Source of the DNA: DATDCV01 sp036524155
GTDB lineage: Bacteria > Verrucomicrobiota > Verrucomicrobiia > Limisphaerales > UBA8199
DNA: 28,963 nt
Assembly (NCBI GenBank): GCA_036524155.1
Contig: DATDCV010000260.1
Span: forward strand, 1-28,963
Direction of reading: 5' to 3'
Each line of letters starts with the position of its first letter. The first letter of the stretch is position 1. Positions 14,821-22,833 of this stretch are shown piece after piece. The notes beneath the pieces were generated by a model. That model made no database searches and was not told where the DNA came from. It saw nothing but the letters and a program-made list of their open reading frames with translations. The position numbers and the translations under genes were made by a program.

Positions 14821-14860
14821 AAATAAAAAGGGGGGCCAGATTGTTAAGTCCCAGCCCCCC
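14821..14860 (-). terminator. intrinsic terminator / possible attenuator before the Wzc gene
   Basis: Read on the minus strand, GGGGGGC (14860-14854) pairs with GCCCCCC (14836-14830) over a 17-base loop, followed directly by TTTTTATTT (14829-14821). This is a standard Rho-independent signal at the end of the beta-barrel gene. It ends 5 bases before the Wzc start codon, with GAAG as the only ribosome-site-like sequence in between, so it may also limit or regulate read-through into the export genes. Confidence 0.8.
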
Positions 14861-14883
14861 GTCACTACATATATTAACGTCGA

Positions 14884-16176
14884 TCAATAGCGGGCGGTCA
14901 CACCGAGGTAAACCCGGTTGCGATCAAAGGTGCGCCCCATGTCGGATTCCAGCCGGTCGTAGTTGTAACCGACGTGCCCTGAGAGGTACTGATTAAATTT
15001 GTACTCGAGGTTCAAACCCGCCAGGTAGTATTGCTCGGACTCGTTGTTGGCGGTGCCGCCATTGTACGTCGAGTTCTGGAACTGGGCCATCGCGTTCAGG
15101 AACAGCCGCGCGTCGAGTTGGTGCGTCACGGACGCAAATATAACGGCGGACTCTGCATCCAACGCGATTACGTCGGTGGCATTGCGATCGTAAGAGAACC
15201 CGATCGACGCCGAACTCCCCGCAGCGTAGGCATACTTCAATGACGCATTCACGTAGGGCGTCCAGGAGGCATCAGCGCCGTCGTTGTTGTAATAATCCGT
15301 ATAGGTGCCGCCGACGCGGACAGAGCCCGACATCTGGCGCGTGAAGTTGTGCTCAGCGCCGACGTAAACCGTATGTCCGCGGGTGTTGCGAATGTCGCTT
15401 TGAACCCAGGTACTGGGGGAGAAAGGATCCCCCGCAACAAACTCGTCACCGGTGTAATCGATCTCGCTGAACTGATACCCCAGGATGCCTTTGGTTTCCG
15501 GCCCAAGCTGGTAGAGGCCTTCGAGGTGCGCACGGTGCTCCATCCGGTCCAGAAGGCCCGAGAGGCTGGGAGAAACCACACTCCCGCCCGAGTTTTTGTA
15601 GTCGTAGAGCGAATTGTCGTAGCCGAAGCCGAGGCCGAGTTTCGGGGCGAGCTGGGCGTCCAGGCCGAGGGAGGCGCTGTTGCGGATGTTGTCGCCCGAG
15701 GCGCGGTAGAAGGTCGAGTAGGTGTTGCCGGCGCGGAGCACGTCGGGCTCCTGGCCGATGACGAAGGAATCGCTGAGCCGGAGGCGCACCTGTTCGCTGA
15801 AGGCGTGGGTGAGGCCGATGCTGAAGGTGAATACCTGGTCGGCGTGCTCGGTGAAGCGCGCCGGCATGCCGTTGGCGTAGGTCGGAATATTCTCGTAGTA
15901 CCTGAGCGAGTAGAGCAAGCCGAGGTTGATGGTCGTCTGCTGCATCGACCAGGCCAGCGCAAACTCGGGGCTGACCTCGAAGCCGAAGCTGTCGCGGTCT
16001 TTCATCTTGGCGCTGTTCTCGACAGTGCCGGGGTTATCGTCATAGAACCCGCGGAGCGTGGCGGAGATGCTCCACGGTTTCGAGGTGTCCGGACCCACCA
16101 CGTCCTGTGCCGACGCTATTTGTAATCCGGAAGCGCCAAGCGCGACCAAACCGACCGAGGCAACGATTTTTTTCAT
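14884..16176 (-). CDS. outer-membrane beta-barrel protein (BBP2/EpsL-like)
   Basis: A 430-residue protein with a clear signal peptide (MKKIVASVGLVALG..., cleavage near SAQ-D at 24). The mature part has many amphipathic strands with aromatic girdles and ends in an aromatic residue (GVTARY), the BAM recognition pattern, so it should be an outer-membrane barrel. Sequence style fits the BBP2 group, which includes EpsL-like proteins of exopolysaccharide loci. Probably it aids secretion or anchoring of the exported polysaccharide; this rests on context with the Wzc and Wza genes downstream. A plausible promoter lies 62-90 bases upstream and a terminator follows the stop by 24 bases. Confidence 0.82.
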   Translation of the reverse strand: MKKIVASVGLVALGASGLQIASAQDVVGPDTSKPWSISATLRGFYDDNPGTVENSAKMKDRDSFGFEVSPEFALAWSMQQTTINLGLLYSLRYYENIPTYANGMPARFTEHADQVFTFSIGLTHAFSEQVRLRLSDSFVIGQEPDVLRAGNTYSTFYRASGDNIRNSASLGLDAQLAPKLGLGFGYDNSLYDYKNSGGSVVSPSLSGLLDRMEHRAHLEGLYQLGPETKGILGYQFSEIDYTGDEFVAGDPFSPSTWVQSDIRNTRGHTVYVGAEHNFTRQMSGSVRVGGTYTDYYNNDGADASWTPYVNASLKYAYAAGSSASIGFSYDRNATDVIALDAESAVIFASVTHQLDARLFLNAMAQFQNSTYNGGTANNESEQYYLAGLNLEYKFNQYLSGHVGYNYDRLESDMGRTFDRNRVYLGVTARY

Positions 16177-16237
16177 AGATAGTTTAGATTATGTTACACA
16201 CCCAAGAGAAACGGTGCCGACGACAAATCCGGAGATG

Positions 16238-16266
16238 TTTTTATCGGAATTGCTGGATCACGTCAA
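16238..16266 (-). promoter_or_regulatory. sigma70-like promoter of the polysaccharide export block
   Basis: On the minus strand, TTGACG (16266-16261) is separated by 17 bases from TAAAAA (16243-16238). This gives 5 of 6 and 4 of 6 matches to the housekeeping consensus with ideal spacing, inside an AT-rich patch. The predicted 5' leader to the ATG at 16176 would be about 55-60 bases. Confidence 0.45.
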
Positions 16267-16296
16267 ATAAATCTTGAACTTTTTTTGGGCCTTTTT

Positions 16297-16326
16297 CCGG
16301 AGCAAATCCCGCGAATTTGCGGCCGG
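16297..16326. other. imperfect inverted repeat in an AT-rich gap
   Basis: GCAAAT (16302-16307) pairs with ATTTGC (16315-16320), flanked by CCGG on both sides (16297-16300 and 16323-16326) with small bulges. It lies in the 16177-16417 gap between the lipoprotein gene and the beta-barrel promoter. TTTT follows on the + strand only, where no gene ends, so a terminator role is unlikely; an operator upstream of the promoter is possible. The rest of the gap shows no gene. Confidence 0.35.
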
Positions 16327-16417
16327 TTTTGGGGCGCAGTTCTCACCCGATTTGGAGCCAGGCGCGTCATGAGTCAAGTCATTGACTATAGGGGGGCTGG
16401 GTGTGTTCAAAAATTTT

Positions 16418-17197
16418 TTAGGGTATCGGGATGACCAGCACCTGGCCGACTTTCAAGCGCCGGGCATCGACCCTCGGGTTGGCTGTCAGCAGGACCTCAA
16501 CCTTGAGCCCGTATTTTTTGGCGATCGCGGTGGGGGTCTCGCCTGCTTTGACAGTGTGAGTTTTGGTCGCTGGCACGGGTGGGTTGGTGGGGCCTGATGG
16601 GGTGGTTGGGGCACCGAAGTTGGTGAAGGTGGAAGGAGTCGCCGGGGCGCGAATCCGGGCTGCGGCCGCGCCGGGCTGGTTGGGGTTTCCCGCCAGGCCC
16701 GCCGCGTAGGTTTTCCATCTCTCGAGCTCATCGTTGAGGCGCTTGACTTCGCCGCCCAGTTTCTTGTTCTCGTCCAGGACCTGTTCGAATTCGCGCTGCT
16801 GGCGTTCGGTCAGCGGACCCAGGGAAACATTGCGCGCCAGTTCCTGCTTGCAGGTCATGATCCGTTGTTTCACCACGAGGCCGTTGCCGGCGTCGGGGCG
16901 GAGCTTGAGATAGCTCTGGTAATGATAGATTGCCGCCGCCGGGTCCGTTTCTCTTTGGTCGAAAAGCCAACCGAGCTCGAAGTGTGCGGCGGCGGAGCGG
17001 GGATTGATCTCGAGCGCCTTTTCAAAGGACTCAATCGCGCCGCTATAGTCGAGGGTGCTAACGCGTTTTTTCCCGGCCATGAAGTGCGGCTCTTTTTCCT
17101 CGTCGGCCTGACTCTGGGCCGACGGCACACACCCGCTCAACGCGAGGGCGGCCAAAGCCGCCAGCGCGCCGCGAAAAATGGTTGCCGGCCAGGTCAT
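16418..17197 (-). CDS. TPR/LysM lipoprotein
   Basis: A 259-residue predicted lipoprotein. The signal sequence ends in LSGC with acylated Cys23. Two TPR-like helical repeats follow (about 36-103: YSGAIESFEKALEINP, then AAIYHYQSYLKLRP), then a coiled coil (about 128-165), a Pro/Thr/Ala-rich linker (170-212) and one C-terminal LysM domain (213-258, from HTVKAGETPTAIAKKYG to GQVLVIP). LysM binds peptidoglycan, so the protein should bridge a membrane and the cell wall and scaffold partners through its TPRs. The frame is open to 17302, but that extension overlaps the upstream gene and lacks a signal peptide; ATG 17197 gives a clean lipoprotein signal. The upstream KaiC-like/PPDK-N gene ends 49 bases before it, so they may be co-transcribed. 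Confidence 0.82.
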   Translation of the reverse strand: MTWPATIFRGALAALAALALSGCVPSAQSQADEEKEPHFMAGKKRVSTLDYSGAIESFEKALEINPRSAAAHFELGWLFDQRETDPAAAIYHYQSYLKLRPDAGNGLVVKQRIMTCKQELARNVSLGPLTERQQREFEQVLDENKKLGGEVKRLNDELERWKTYAAGLAGNPNQPGAAAARIRAPATPSTFTNFGAPTTPSGPTNPPVPATKTHTVKAGETPTAIAKKYGLKVEVLLTANPRVDARRLKVGQVLVIPIP

Positions 17198-17246
17198 GGG
17201 CGGACCATAAACGAACGCGCGGAATGATTCAATAACAAGGCGGTGG

Positions 17247-19877
17247 TCAAGGGGTTTCCGAGGCGGAGTAGCAAACGGCCTGTTGGCGCATGGAGTCAAC
17301 ATTGAGGCAGAGCGCCGGGTCCTGGGCGGCGGGGAGAGAATCGACGACCCAGAGAGCGCCGGCCCATTCGCGGGCGGAGGGCAGGAGGTTGATGAGCTGG
17401 TTGGGGCGCTCCCGGAGGAATTGTTCGTTCATGGAGGCACCGTCTTTGCCCGGAATAATAGCCAAGTACAGGATATCCATCTCAACCAGGTCGTTGAAGA
17501 AGTGGGTGCCAAGGGAGACTTCCGGGATAAGCCCCTGGTGCATGACCGCCAATTCGCAAATGACGGAAGCCTTGCTGATTTCAGCGAACGAGACGGGCAC
17601 GCCCAGCCAGGGCATTGAAGTGCCCCAGCGCCCCGGTCCGATGAGCATGGTGCTGCGGGCCGCGGGGGTGTCGTCCAGATGGATCAGCCGGCCAATGGTC
17701 CGGGCGACCGAGTAACGCTGGCTGATGCTCATCTGGCCGTAAACGGAGGGCACAACATAGATCACCCGGTCAATTGCCGTCACTACGCTGTGGCCCACCA
17801 CCGGACCATGGGAAGTAAAGAGCAGCTTCGCGGGCGGGATCTCGCGGGGCAGGCGCACGTTACCGGCTTCGCCCTTGATTTTCACCTGGAAGGGCCGGCA
17901 CTGGACCAAGTTGATGCGAAATTCGCCGTCCGATGAGAAGTTACCTGTGAATTCAATGTCGACGGGGTGATTGTAGGCCTCCTGGAGGGTGCGGCAGAGC
18001 TCGCGCATGACCGGGACGAACTCGGTTTCGGTGAACAAACGGTCGAAGCTGAGGTACCCCGCGAAAGAAGGCGACTCGTCGTCGCCGTTCTCCGCCAAGG
18101 CGACGTCTTCGTCCGCGACGGCGAAGAAGCCGAGCAGATGAGGGGGCATCGCGCGAGCGACCTGGCCAAAATCTTTCGTGGCAAACTTGTTGGCCTTCAG
18201 GTCCATCAGGTCGACGTGCCGCTGGGCGTACTGGCGGACCTCATCGGGAGTCGCCTCGGGCCTTCGCAACGGCGCATTGAGCGCCACCAACCGCGTGTAA
18301 TCGTCCTCGGTGCGATCGACCGCCCGTGTCCCCAACCCGAAGACCAGGCGAAGCATGCCGGCTTGCGGATCGATGTCCTGGCTCCAGACGAAAGGGTTGA
18401 ACGAAAAGCCGACACCCGCGACATGGGGGAAGAACCAGCCGGCCCGCATCGCGCCGGAGACCCGTTGGACCAGCAGGGCCATTTGCTCGTCGCGGTCGAG
18501 CAGGCCGTGGTGCTGGCGGTAGCGCAGGCCTTCTTCGCTGAGCGCGCTGGCGTACACAGTGCGGACGGCGTTGAGAAAGGCCTCGAGCCGTTCCTGCGGG
18601 GTGCCCTGGTTGGCGAGGAACACGCTCTCGTATTTGCCTGAAAAGGCGTTGCCATAATTGTCCTCGAGCAGACTGCTGGACCGCACGATGAGCGGTGACT
18701 GGCCGAAGTACTCGAGCATTTCCTTGAACTGATCCTGGATCGATTCAGGGAAAACACCGCCGAGAATTTTCCGGCGAGCGTCGGCGGCGTTCCGGAGGTA
18801 GAGCTCGAAATCTTTGCGCCGGTGGCGGAGCCACCAGCAGCCGTTTTGGACCAGGTATGTGTAAAACACGTCGGAGCCGACGTAGAAGGAATCGTGGCTC
18901 TCGAGCTTCTCCGCCCAGGACGGGTGCGCCTTCCGCAGAATCGCGCGGCTGAGCAGCATCCCGAGGGTCTTGCCGCCGATCAGACCCGTGCCCACCATGC
19001 GCTCCATGATCTCGACCACGTCCGCCAGGCCGAAATACTTGCGCGCGAGGGCGAGAAACCGTTCGTCGCGGGTGACCACCATTTTGAGCAATCGTTCAAG
19101 CAATTCGCCGCCGTGGGCATCCACCGTCCGTCCCTCGCGCAACGCGCTCAGGGTCTGTTGGGCGTGGTGAAACGTCCGCACCCAGATGCCGGGCCGGTAG
19201 ATGGAGAACTCGAGCCAGGGCTTGGGGACGCTGGCGAGGATGTCGGTGATGGTTGCGCTGCTCGTAACAGGCTGGAAGTCGGCGCCGACCCAGCTATGCA
19301 GGGTGTACATGCCGGCGGAATACCGCTCCCAGACCTTCAACGGGTGAATGTAGAGCTGGTTGTCCTTGCGGAAGACCTCGATGATCACCTGAGCGGTGTT
19401 GGCGATCGGCTGCGTCGCGTGGAGCGAATGCTGGTTCTTGAGCAACGCGAAATAAGCCAGCGTCTCCAGCTCGTACAGATAGGGACAGGCGATCATGAAA
19501 AAGCTGCCCAGCATGCGATCGCTGAACCAGTCGGCCGCGAGATCCGATAGACAGTCGAAGACGTAAAACGCGCCGGGCCCGGACTTTTCTATGACATCCA
19601 GGATCCCGGTGAGGAAACGCTCGAAGCCTTCCTGAGGGTCGAGCACGCAAATCTCGGCGCCACTTTCCTCGCCGACCAGCGGCTCATGGCGCGCAAAGCG
19701 GAAATAGACCAGCTTCCGTTTCCGGCGGGCGGCCTCGGCGCAAAAGGGTGCCACCAGCGGCAGGTAATCGCCCACTCCGTCCACCTCCCACACGACGTTG
19801 TCCCCGGCCCTCAAACCCTGCAAGACCCGGTCCAGTCCCGGGATGCCGCTGCTCATCGAGGCGTTTTCTTTCTTCAT
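17247..19877 (-). CDS. KaiC-like pseudo-ATPase fused to PPDK N-terminal (PEP/pyruvate-binding) domain
   Basis: An 876-residue protein. Residues about 9-200 resemble a RecA/KaiC-type domain: GIPGLDRVLQGLRAGDNVVW is close to the KaiC start, but the Walker A position reads DGVGDYL without the Lys-Ser/Thr, while AFYVFDCLSDL fits a Walker B strand. Residues about 295-675 resemble the ATP-grasp N-terminal domain of PEP synthase/PPDK: GGKTLGMLLS, LIVRSSSLLEDNYGNAFSG (396-414), and QCRPFQ at the domain end. The swivelling phosphohistidine domain and the PEP-binding barrel are absent; instead there is a C-terminal region of about 200 residues with GPGRWGTSMPWLG. It is therefore not a normal PEP synthase, and its reaction is unknown. 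ATG 19877 is chosen because the open extension to 20051 crosses a palindromic repeat. Confidence 0.75.
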   Translation of the reverse strand: MKKENASMSSGIPGLDRVLQGLRAGDNVVWEVDGVGDYLPLVAPFCAEAARRKRKLVYFRFARHEPLVGEESGAEICVLDPQEGFERFLTGILDVIEKSGPGAFYVFDCLSDLAADWFSDRMLGSFFMIACPYLYELETLAYFALLKNQHSLHATQPIANTAQVIIEVFRKDNQLYIHPLKVWERYSAGMYTLHSWVGADFQPVTSSATITDILASVPKPWLEFSIYRPGIWVRTFHHAQQTLSALREGRTVDAHGGELLERLLKMVVTRDERFLALARKYFGLADVVEIMERMVGTGLIGGKTLGMLLSRAILRKAHPSWAEKLESHDSFYVGSDVFYTYLVQNGCWWLRHRRKDFELYLRNAADARRKILGGVFPESIQDQFKEMLEYFGQSPLIVRSSSLLEDNYGNAFSGKYESVFLANQGTPQERLEAFLNAVRTVYASALSEEGLRYRQHHGLLDRDEQMALLVQRVSGAMRAGWFFPHVAGVGFSFNPFVWSQDIDPQAGMLRLVFGLGTRAVDRTEDDYTRLVALNAPLRRPEATPDEVRQYAQRHVDLMDLKANKFATKDFGQVARAMPPHLLGFFAVADEDVALAENGDDESPSFAGYLSFDRLFTETEFVPVMRELCRTLQEAYNHPVDIEFTGNFSSDGEFRINLVQCRPFQVKIKGEAGNVRLPREIPPAKLLFTSHGPVVGHSVVTAIDRVIYVVPSVYGQMSISQRYSVARTIGRLIHLDDTPAARSTMLIGPGRWGTSMPWLGVPVSFAEISKASVICELAVMHQGLIPEVSLGTHFFNDLVEMDILYLAIIPGKDGASMNEQFLRERPNQLINLLPSAREWAGALWVVDSLPAAQDPALCLNVDSMRQQAVCYSASETP

Positions 19878-19917
19878 AGTCAGAGCCTGCCGCGCCTGAT
19901 GCGCGTTTCGCCCGGGC

Positions 19918-20003
19918 GCGGACTTTAGTCCGCCGCAGGGTTCGAATTCATCTGAATCTGAAGCCCTTCCGCTGTCGAACATTGGGTGCGGTCTATAGTC
20001 CGC
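19918..20003. repeat. pair of REP-like palindromes
   Basis: GCGGACT-TT-AGTCCGC (19918-19933) is a perfect 7-bp-arm palindrome, and GCGGTCT-AT-AGTCCGC (19988-20003) is a second copy with one mismatch. They lie 54 bases apart in the 19878-20201 gap between the divergent KaiC-like/PPDK-N gene and threonine synthase. Flanks do not form long arms, unlike the elements at 661 and 9925, so this may be a decayed pair. The rest of the 324-base gap shows no gene and no convincing promoter. Confidence 0.75.
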
Positions 20004-20201
20004 ACGCCGCGCTGGCAGACCCTGGCTGTATAGGCAGGCCGATAACGCCACGCTAGCATCACGACAAGGCGCCGGGAAAGCAAAAAGTCAAGCGGCGCCG
20101 TGAGTTCTTGAATTTGGGGGAGCGGATGGCAAGCTGGGGCAACGCGTGAAGCGGCCGTGGCAAATGTTGAGCGTGCCGCGGCGGTGCTGGAGAATTGAGC
20201 A

Positions 20202-21554
20202 ATGTCTTATCGAGCCTGGTTTCAGTGCATTAATCCGCAGTGCGCGGCGACGTATCCGCTGAACTCGATCGTGTATCAGTGTGCGCGTTGCGGTTCACTG
20301 CTTGAGGTGACGCATGATGCGGCGGCGCTGGCGCGGCGGGGCGCGGCGGCGTGGATGCGGCTGTTTGAGGAGCGGTACAAGAGCAATGAATGGCCCTACG
20401 GTTCCGGGGTGTGGGGGAAGAAGGAATGGATTTTGCCAGCGATCGATAATGGCAACGTCGTTTCCCTTTACGAAGGCGGCACCAACCTGTTTTGGGCGGA
20501 ACGATTCGGCAAGGTGATCGGGTTGAACGATCTCTGGATCAAACTCTGCGGCAACACGCACAGCGGTTCGTTCAAAGACCTCGGCATGACGGTGCTGGTT
20601 TCGCAAGTGAAACAGATGATCGCCGAAGGCGCCCCGATCAAGGCGGTGGTGTGCGCCTCGACAGGGGATACGTCGGCTGCGCTGGCGACGTATTGCGCGG
20701 CGGCGGGCATTCAGTCAGTCGTGCTGTTGCCGCGCGGCAAGATTTCGCTGGCGCAACTGGTGCAGCCGGTTTCCAACGGCGCATTGGTACTTTACCTCGA
20801 CACCGATTTTGACGGTTGCATGCGGCTGGTGCAGGAGATCACCAAAGACCCGACGCTGTACCTCGCCAACTCGATGAATTCCCTGCGGGTGGAGGGGCAG
20901 AAGACCGTCGGGATTGAGATTGTTCAGCAATTCGACTGGGAAGCGCCCGACGTGATCATCATCCCCGGGGGAAACCTCGGGAATGTGTCGGCGCTGGGCA
21001 AGGGTTTGCTGATGATGAAAGACCTCGGTCTGATCGCGAGGCTGCCGCGCATCGTGGTGGCGCAGGCGGAAAAGGCCAACCCATTGTACAGGTCGTACCT
21101 GAAGAATTTCGAGGTTTTCGAGCCGATCCAGGCGCAAAAGACCCTCGCCAGCGCCATCCAGATAGGCAACCCGGTCAGCTTCGCGAAAGCGGTGCGGACG
21201 CTGAAGATGTTCAACGGCGTGGTGGAACAGGCGACGGAGGAGGAGCTGGCGGATGCGGCGGCGTTGGGGGACCGCACCGGCATGTTCAACTGTCCGCACA
21301 CAGGGGTGGCGCTAGCGGTGCTGTTGAAGCTGCTGAAGGCCGGCCGAATCGACAAGAGCGAGCGCGTGGTGGTCATTTCCACCGCTCACGGCCTGAAGTT
21401 CGTCGAGATGAAGGTCAAGTACCACCAAAAGGAACTCGGCTTTCCCGCCCGTCACGCCAACCAACCCATCGAGTTGCCGGCCCGCCTGGACGCGGTAAAG
21501 GATGCGCTGCGGGCGGCGCTCGAGAGCCGCACCGACGTCAAGCTCCTGAATTAG
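20202..21554 (+). CDS. thrC: threonine synthase
   Basis: A 450-residue PLP enzyme (fold type II) that converts O-phospho-L-homoserine to L-threonine and phosphate, the last step of threonine synthesis. The N-terminus carries a zinc-ribbon-like CX4C...CX2C set (Cys9, Cys14, Cys27, Cys30), as in many archaeal-type and bacterial threonine synthases. The substrate loop is SLYEGGTNL, the Schiff-base lysine is Lys125 in SGSFKDLGM, and ASTGDTSAALA is the expected Asn/Thr-containing cofactor loop. PGGNLGNVSA is the phosphate-binding Gly-rich loop. Length and motif order match a complete enzyme. No strong ribosome site precedes the ATG. A LysR gene follows 185 bases downstream on the same strand; that gap holds nothing recognisable. 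Confidence 0.93.
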   Translation: MSYRAWFQCINPQCAATYPLNSIVYQCARCGSLLEVTHDAAALARRGAAAWMRLFEERYKSNEWPYGSGVWGKKEWILPAIDNGNVVSLYEGGTNLFWAERFGKVIGLNDLWIKLCGNTHSGSFKDLGMTVLVSQVKQMIAEGAPIKAVVCASTGDTSAALATYCAAAGIQSVVLLPRGKISLAQLVQPVSNGALVLYLDTDFDGCMRLVQEITKDPTLYLANSMNSLRVEGQKTVGIEIVQQFDWEAPDVIIIPGGNLGNVSALGKGLLMMKDLGLIARLPRIVVAQAEKANPLYRSYLKNFEVFEPIQAQKTLASAIQIGNPVSFAKAVRTLKMFNGVVEQATEEELADAAALGDRTGMFNCPHTGVALAVLLKLLKAGRIDKSERVVVISTAHGLKFVEMKVKYHQKELGFPARHANQPIELPARLDAVKDALRAALESRTDVKLLN

Positions 21555-21739
21555 CCGGACCAACTGCGCCGCCGCCAGACCGGGAGACATAAACGATTCC
21601 GGCGGCGCGATCGGCGAAAGCGGCCTGCCAGCGTGAAGTTGCCTCGCCGAGACTGATACAGAGGCCCGCCCGAAGCAGTGCGAGCTTGCCTTGAGGGGTG
21701 GCGATGTAAGAAGATGCGCCGCATCAAAGCCTCGGCAGA

Positions 21740-22618
21740 ATGAACATCCATCACCTGGAACTCTTCTATTATGTGGCGCGGCACGGGGGCATCACGGAGG
21801 CCGTGCGAAACATCCCCTACGGAATTCAGCAGCCGGCGGTCAGCGGCCAGGTGGCGCAACTGGAGCAATACCTTGGGGTAGTATTGTTTCACCGCCGCCC
21901 CTTCGCGCTCACACCCCAGGGTGAGAAGCTGTACAAATTCATCCAGCCCTTTTTCGCGAATCTGGAGGCGATGGCGGCGGAGTTGCAGCGCGGACGGGCG
22001 TGGCAGATCAGGATTGGCGCGTCGACAATCGTCCTGCGGGATCATCTGCCTCAGTTCCTGAGCACGGTGCGCAAGAAATATCCGGCGCTGAAGGTCTACC
22101 TGCGGGAAGGATACCAGCCGGAGCTGGAAAGCTGGCTGCAAAAAGAAGAATTGGATTTGGCGGTGACGCTGATCGAGAAGCGGTCTTCGCCGGGGATCCG
22201 GTCGGAGGCGCTGATCGAGCTGCCGTTGGTGCTGCTGGTGCCCAAGGAAAGCAGCATTACCGCGCCCGAACAGCTTTGGAAGTGCGACCGGATCGAGGAG
22301 CCGCTGATCTGCATGCCGCAGCCAGAGGCGATCTCGAGGAACTTTCAAGAAGGCCTGACGCGGCTTGGGGTGGATTGGTTTCCCAGCATGGAGGTGAGCT
22401 CCATCGATCTGATTCAAACCTACGTCGCCAACGGGTTCGGAATTGGTGTCGCGGTGCTGGCACCCAAAACCGCCCCGGCGCCGCAGGTCCGGGCGTTGCG
22501 GTTGCCGGCAAGCGACTTCCGGCCCGTTGTGGTAGGCGCGTTGTGGCGGGGAAAGATCTCACCGTTGCTGCAGGTTTTCCTGGATGAGCTGCGTCTGAAG
22601 GCGAGGCAACTGAGCTGA
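21740..22618 (+). CDS. LysR-family transcriptional regulator
   Basis: A 292-residue LysR-type regulator. The N-terminal winged helix-turn-helix covers about residues 1-62: HHLELFYYVARHGGITEAV, then QQPAVSGQVAQLEQYLG as the recognition helix, then FHRRPFALTPQGEKLY. A LysR substrate-binding domain of two alpha/beta lobes follows (about 88-290; IRIGAS opens the first strand). Members bind DNA as tetramers and respond to a small-molecule effector, often controlling a neighbouring gene. Here the neighbours are threonine synthase upstream (same strand) and pilM downstream, neither with the classic divergent arrangement, so the target is not evident. ATG 21740 gives the normal start a few residues before the first helix. 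Confidence 0.9.
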   Translation: MNIHHLELFYYVARHGGITEAVRNIPYGIQQPAVSGQVAQLEQYLGVVLFHRRPFALTPQGEKLYKFIQPFFANLEAMAAELQRGRAWQIRIGASTIVLRDHLPQFLSTVRKKYPALKVYLREGYQPELESWLQKEELDLAVTLIEKRSSPGIRSEALIELPLVLLVPKESSITAPEQLWKCDRIEEPLICMPQPEAISRNFQEGLTRLGVDWFPSMEVSSIDLIQTYVANGFGIGVAVLAPKTAPAPQVRALRLPASDFRPVVVGALWRGKISPLLQVFLDELRLKARQLS

Positions 22619-22820
22619 GTCAGCGGGACGCCCGCCTCTGCGCGGCATGTTCTGAGGCAGGAATTGCCTTGGCTTTGGACAGTATCGGGGACCGTCACCC
22701 GTCAACGGCGGAGTTTTCCTATTCCCAAGGGGGTCGCGGGCAGGGCTGGCGCGCAGGTTGCTCTCTTGAGCCTGACCGGCGCGTTCGGAATGGCGCGGTC
22801 GTGGAACTCAGGAATGTTAT

Positions 22821-22826
22821 AGGAAG
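22821..22826 (+). promoter_or_regulatory. Shine-Dalgarno site deciding the pilM start
   Basis: AGGAAG lies 7 bases before ATG 22834 and selects it over the in-frame upstream alternative at 22669, whose extra 55 residues have no domain and end just before the typical PilM N-terminus. Confidence 0.65.
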
Positions 22827-22833
22827 AACGGAT

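Noticed and set aside
15349..16125. + strand ORF of 258 codons opposite the beta-barrel gene
   Set aside because: Antisense shadow of a protein with a signal peptide and barrel pattern; no start signal or domain.
16297..16326. Terminator for the LysM lipoprotein gene
   Set aside because: The T-run follows on the wrong strand for that gene and the stem is interrupted; kept only as an inverted repeat.
17198..17302. N-terminal extension of the TPR/LysM protein to 17302
   Set aside because: It overlaps the 3' end of the upstream gene and would bury the lipoprotein signal peptide.
19936..19952. TTCGAAT resembling a tRNA T-loop
   Set aside because: The flanking five bases on each side do not pair, and no anticodon or acceptor stem is found around it.
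21551..22417. Minus strand ORF of 288 codons opposite the LysR gene
   Set aside because: Antisense to a textbook LysR protein; Arg/Leu/Gln-rich with no domain.
22801..22820. Possible sigma-54 promoter before pilM
   Set aside because: TGGCGCG fits a -24 element, but the -12 GC element is missing and it is too close to the start codon.
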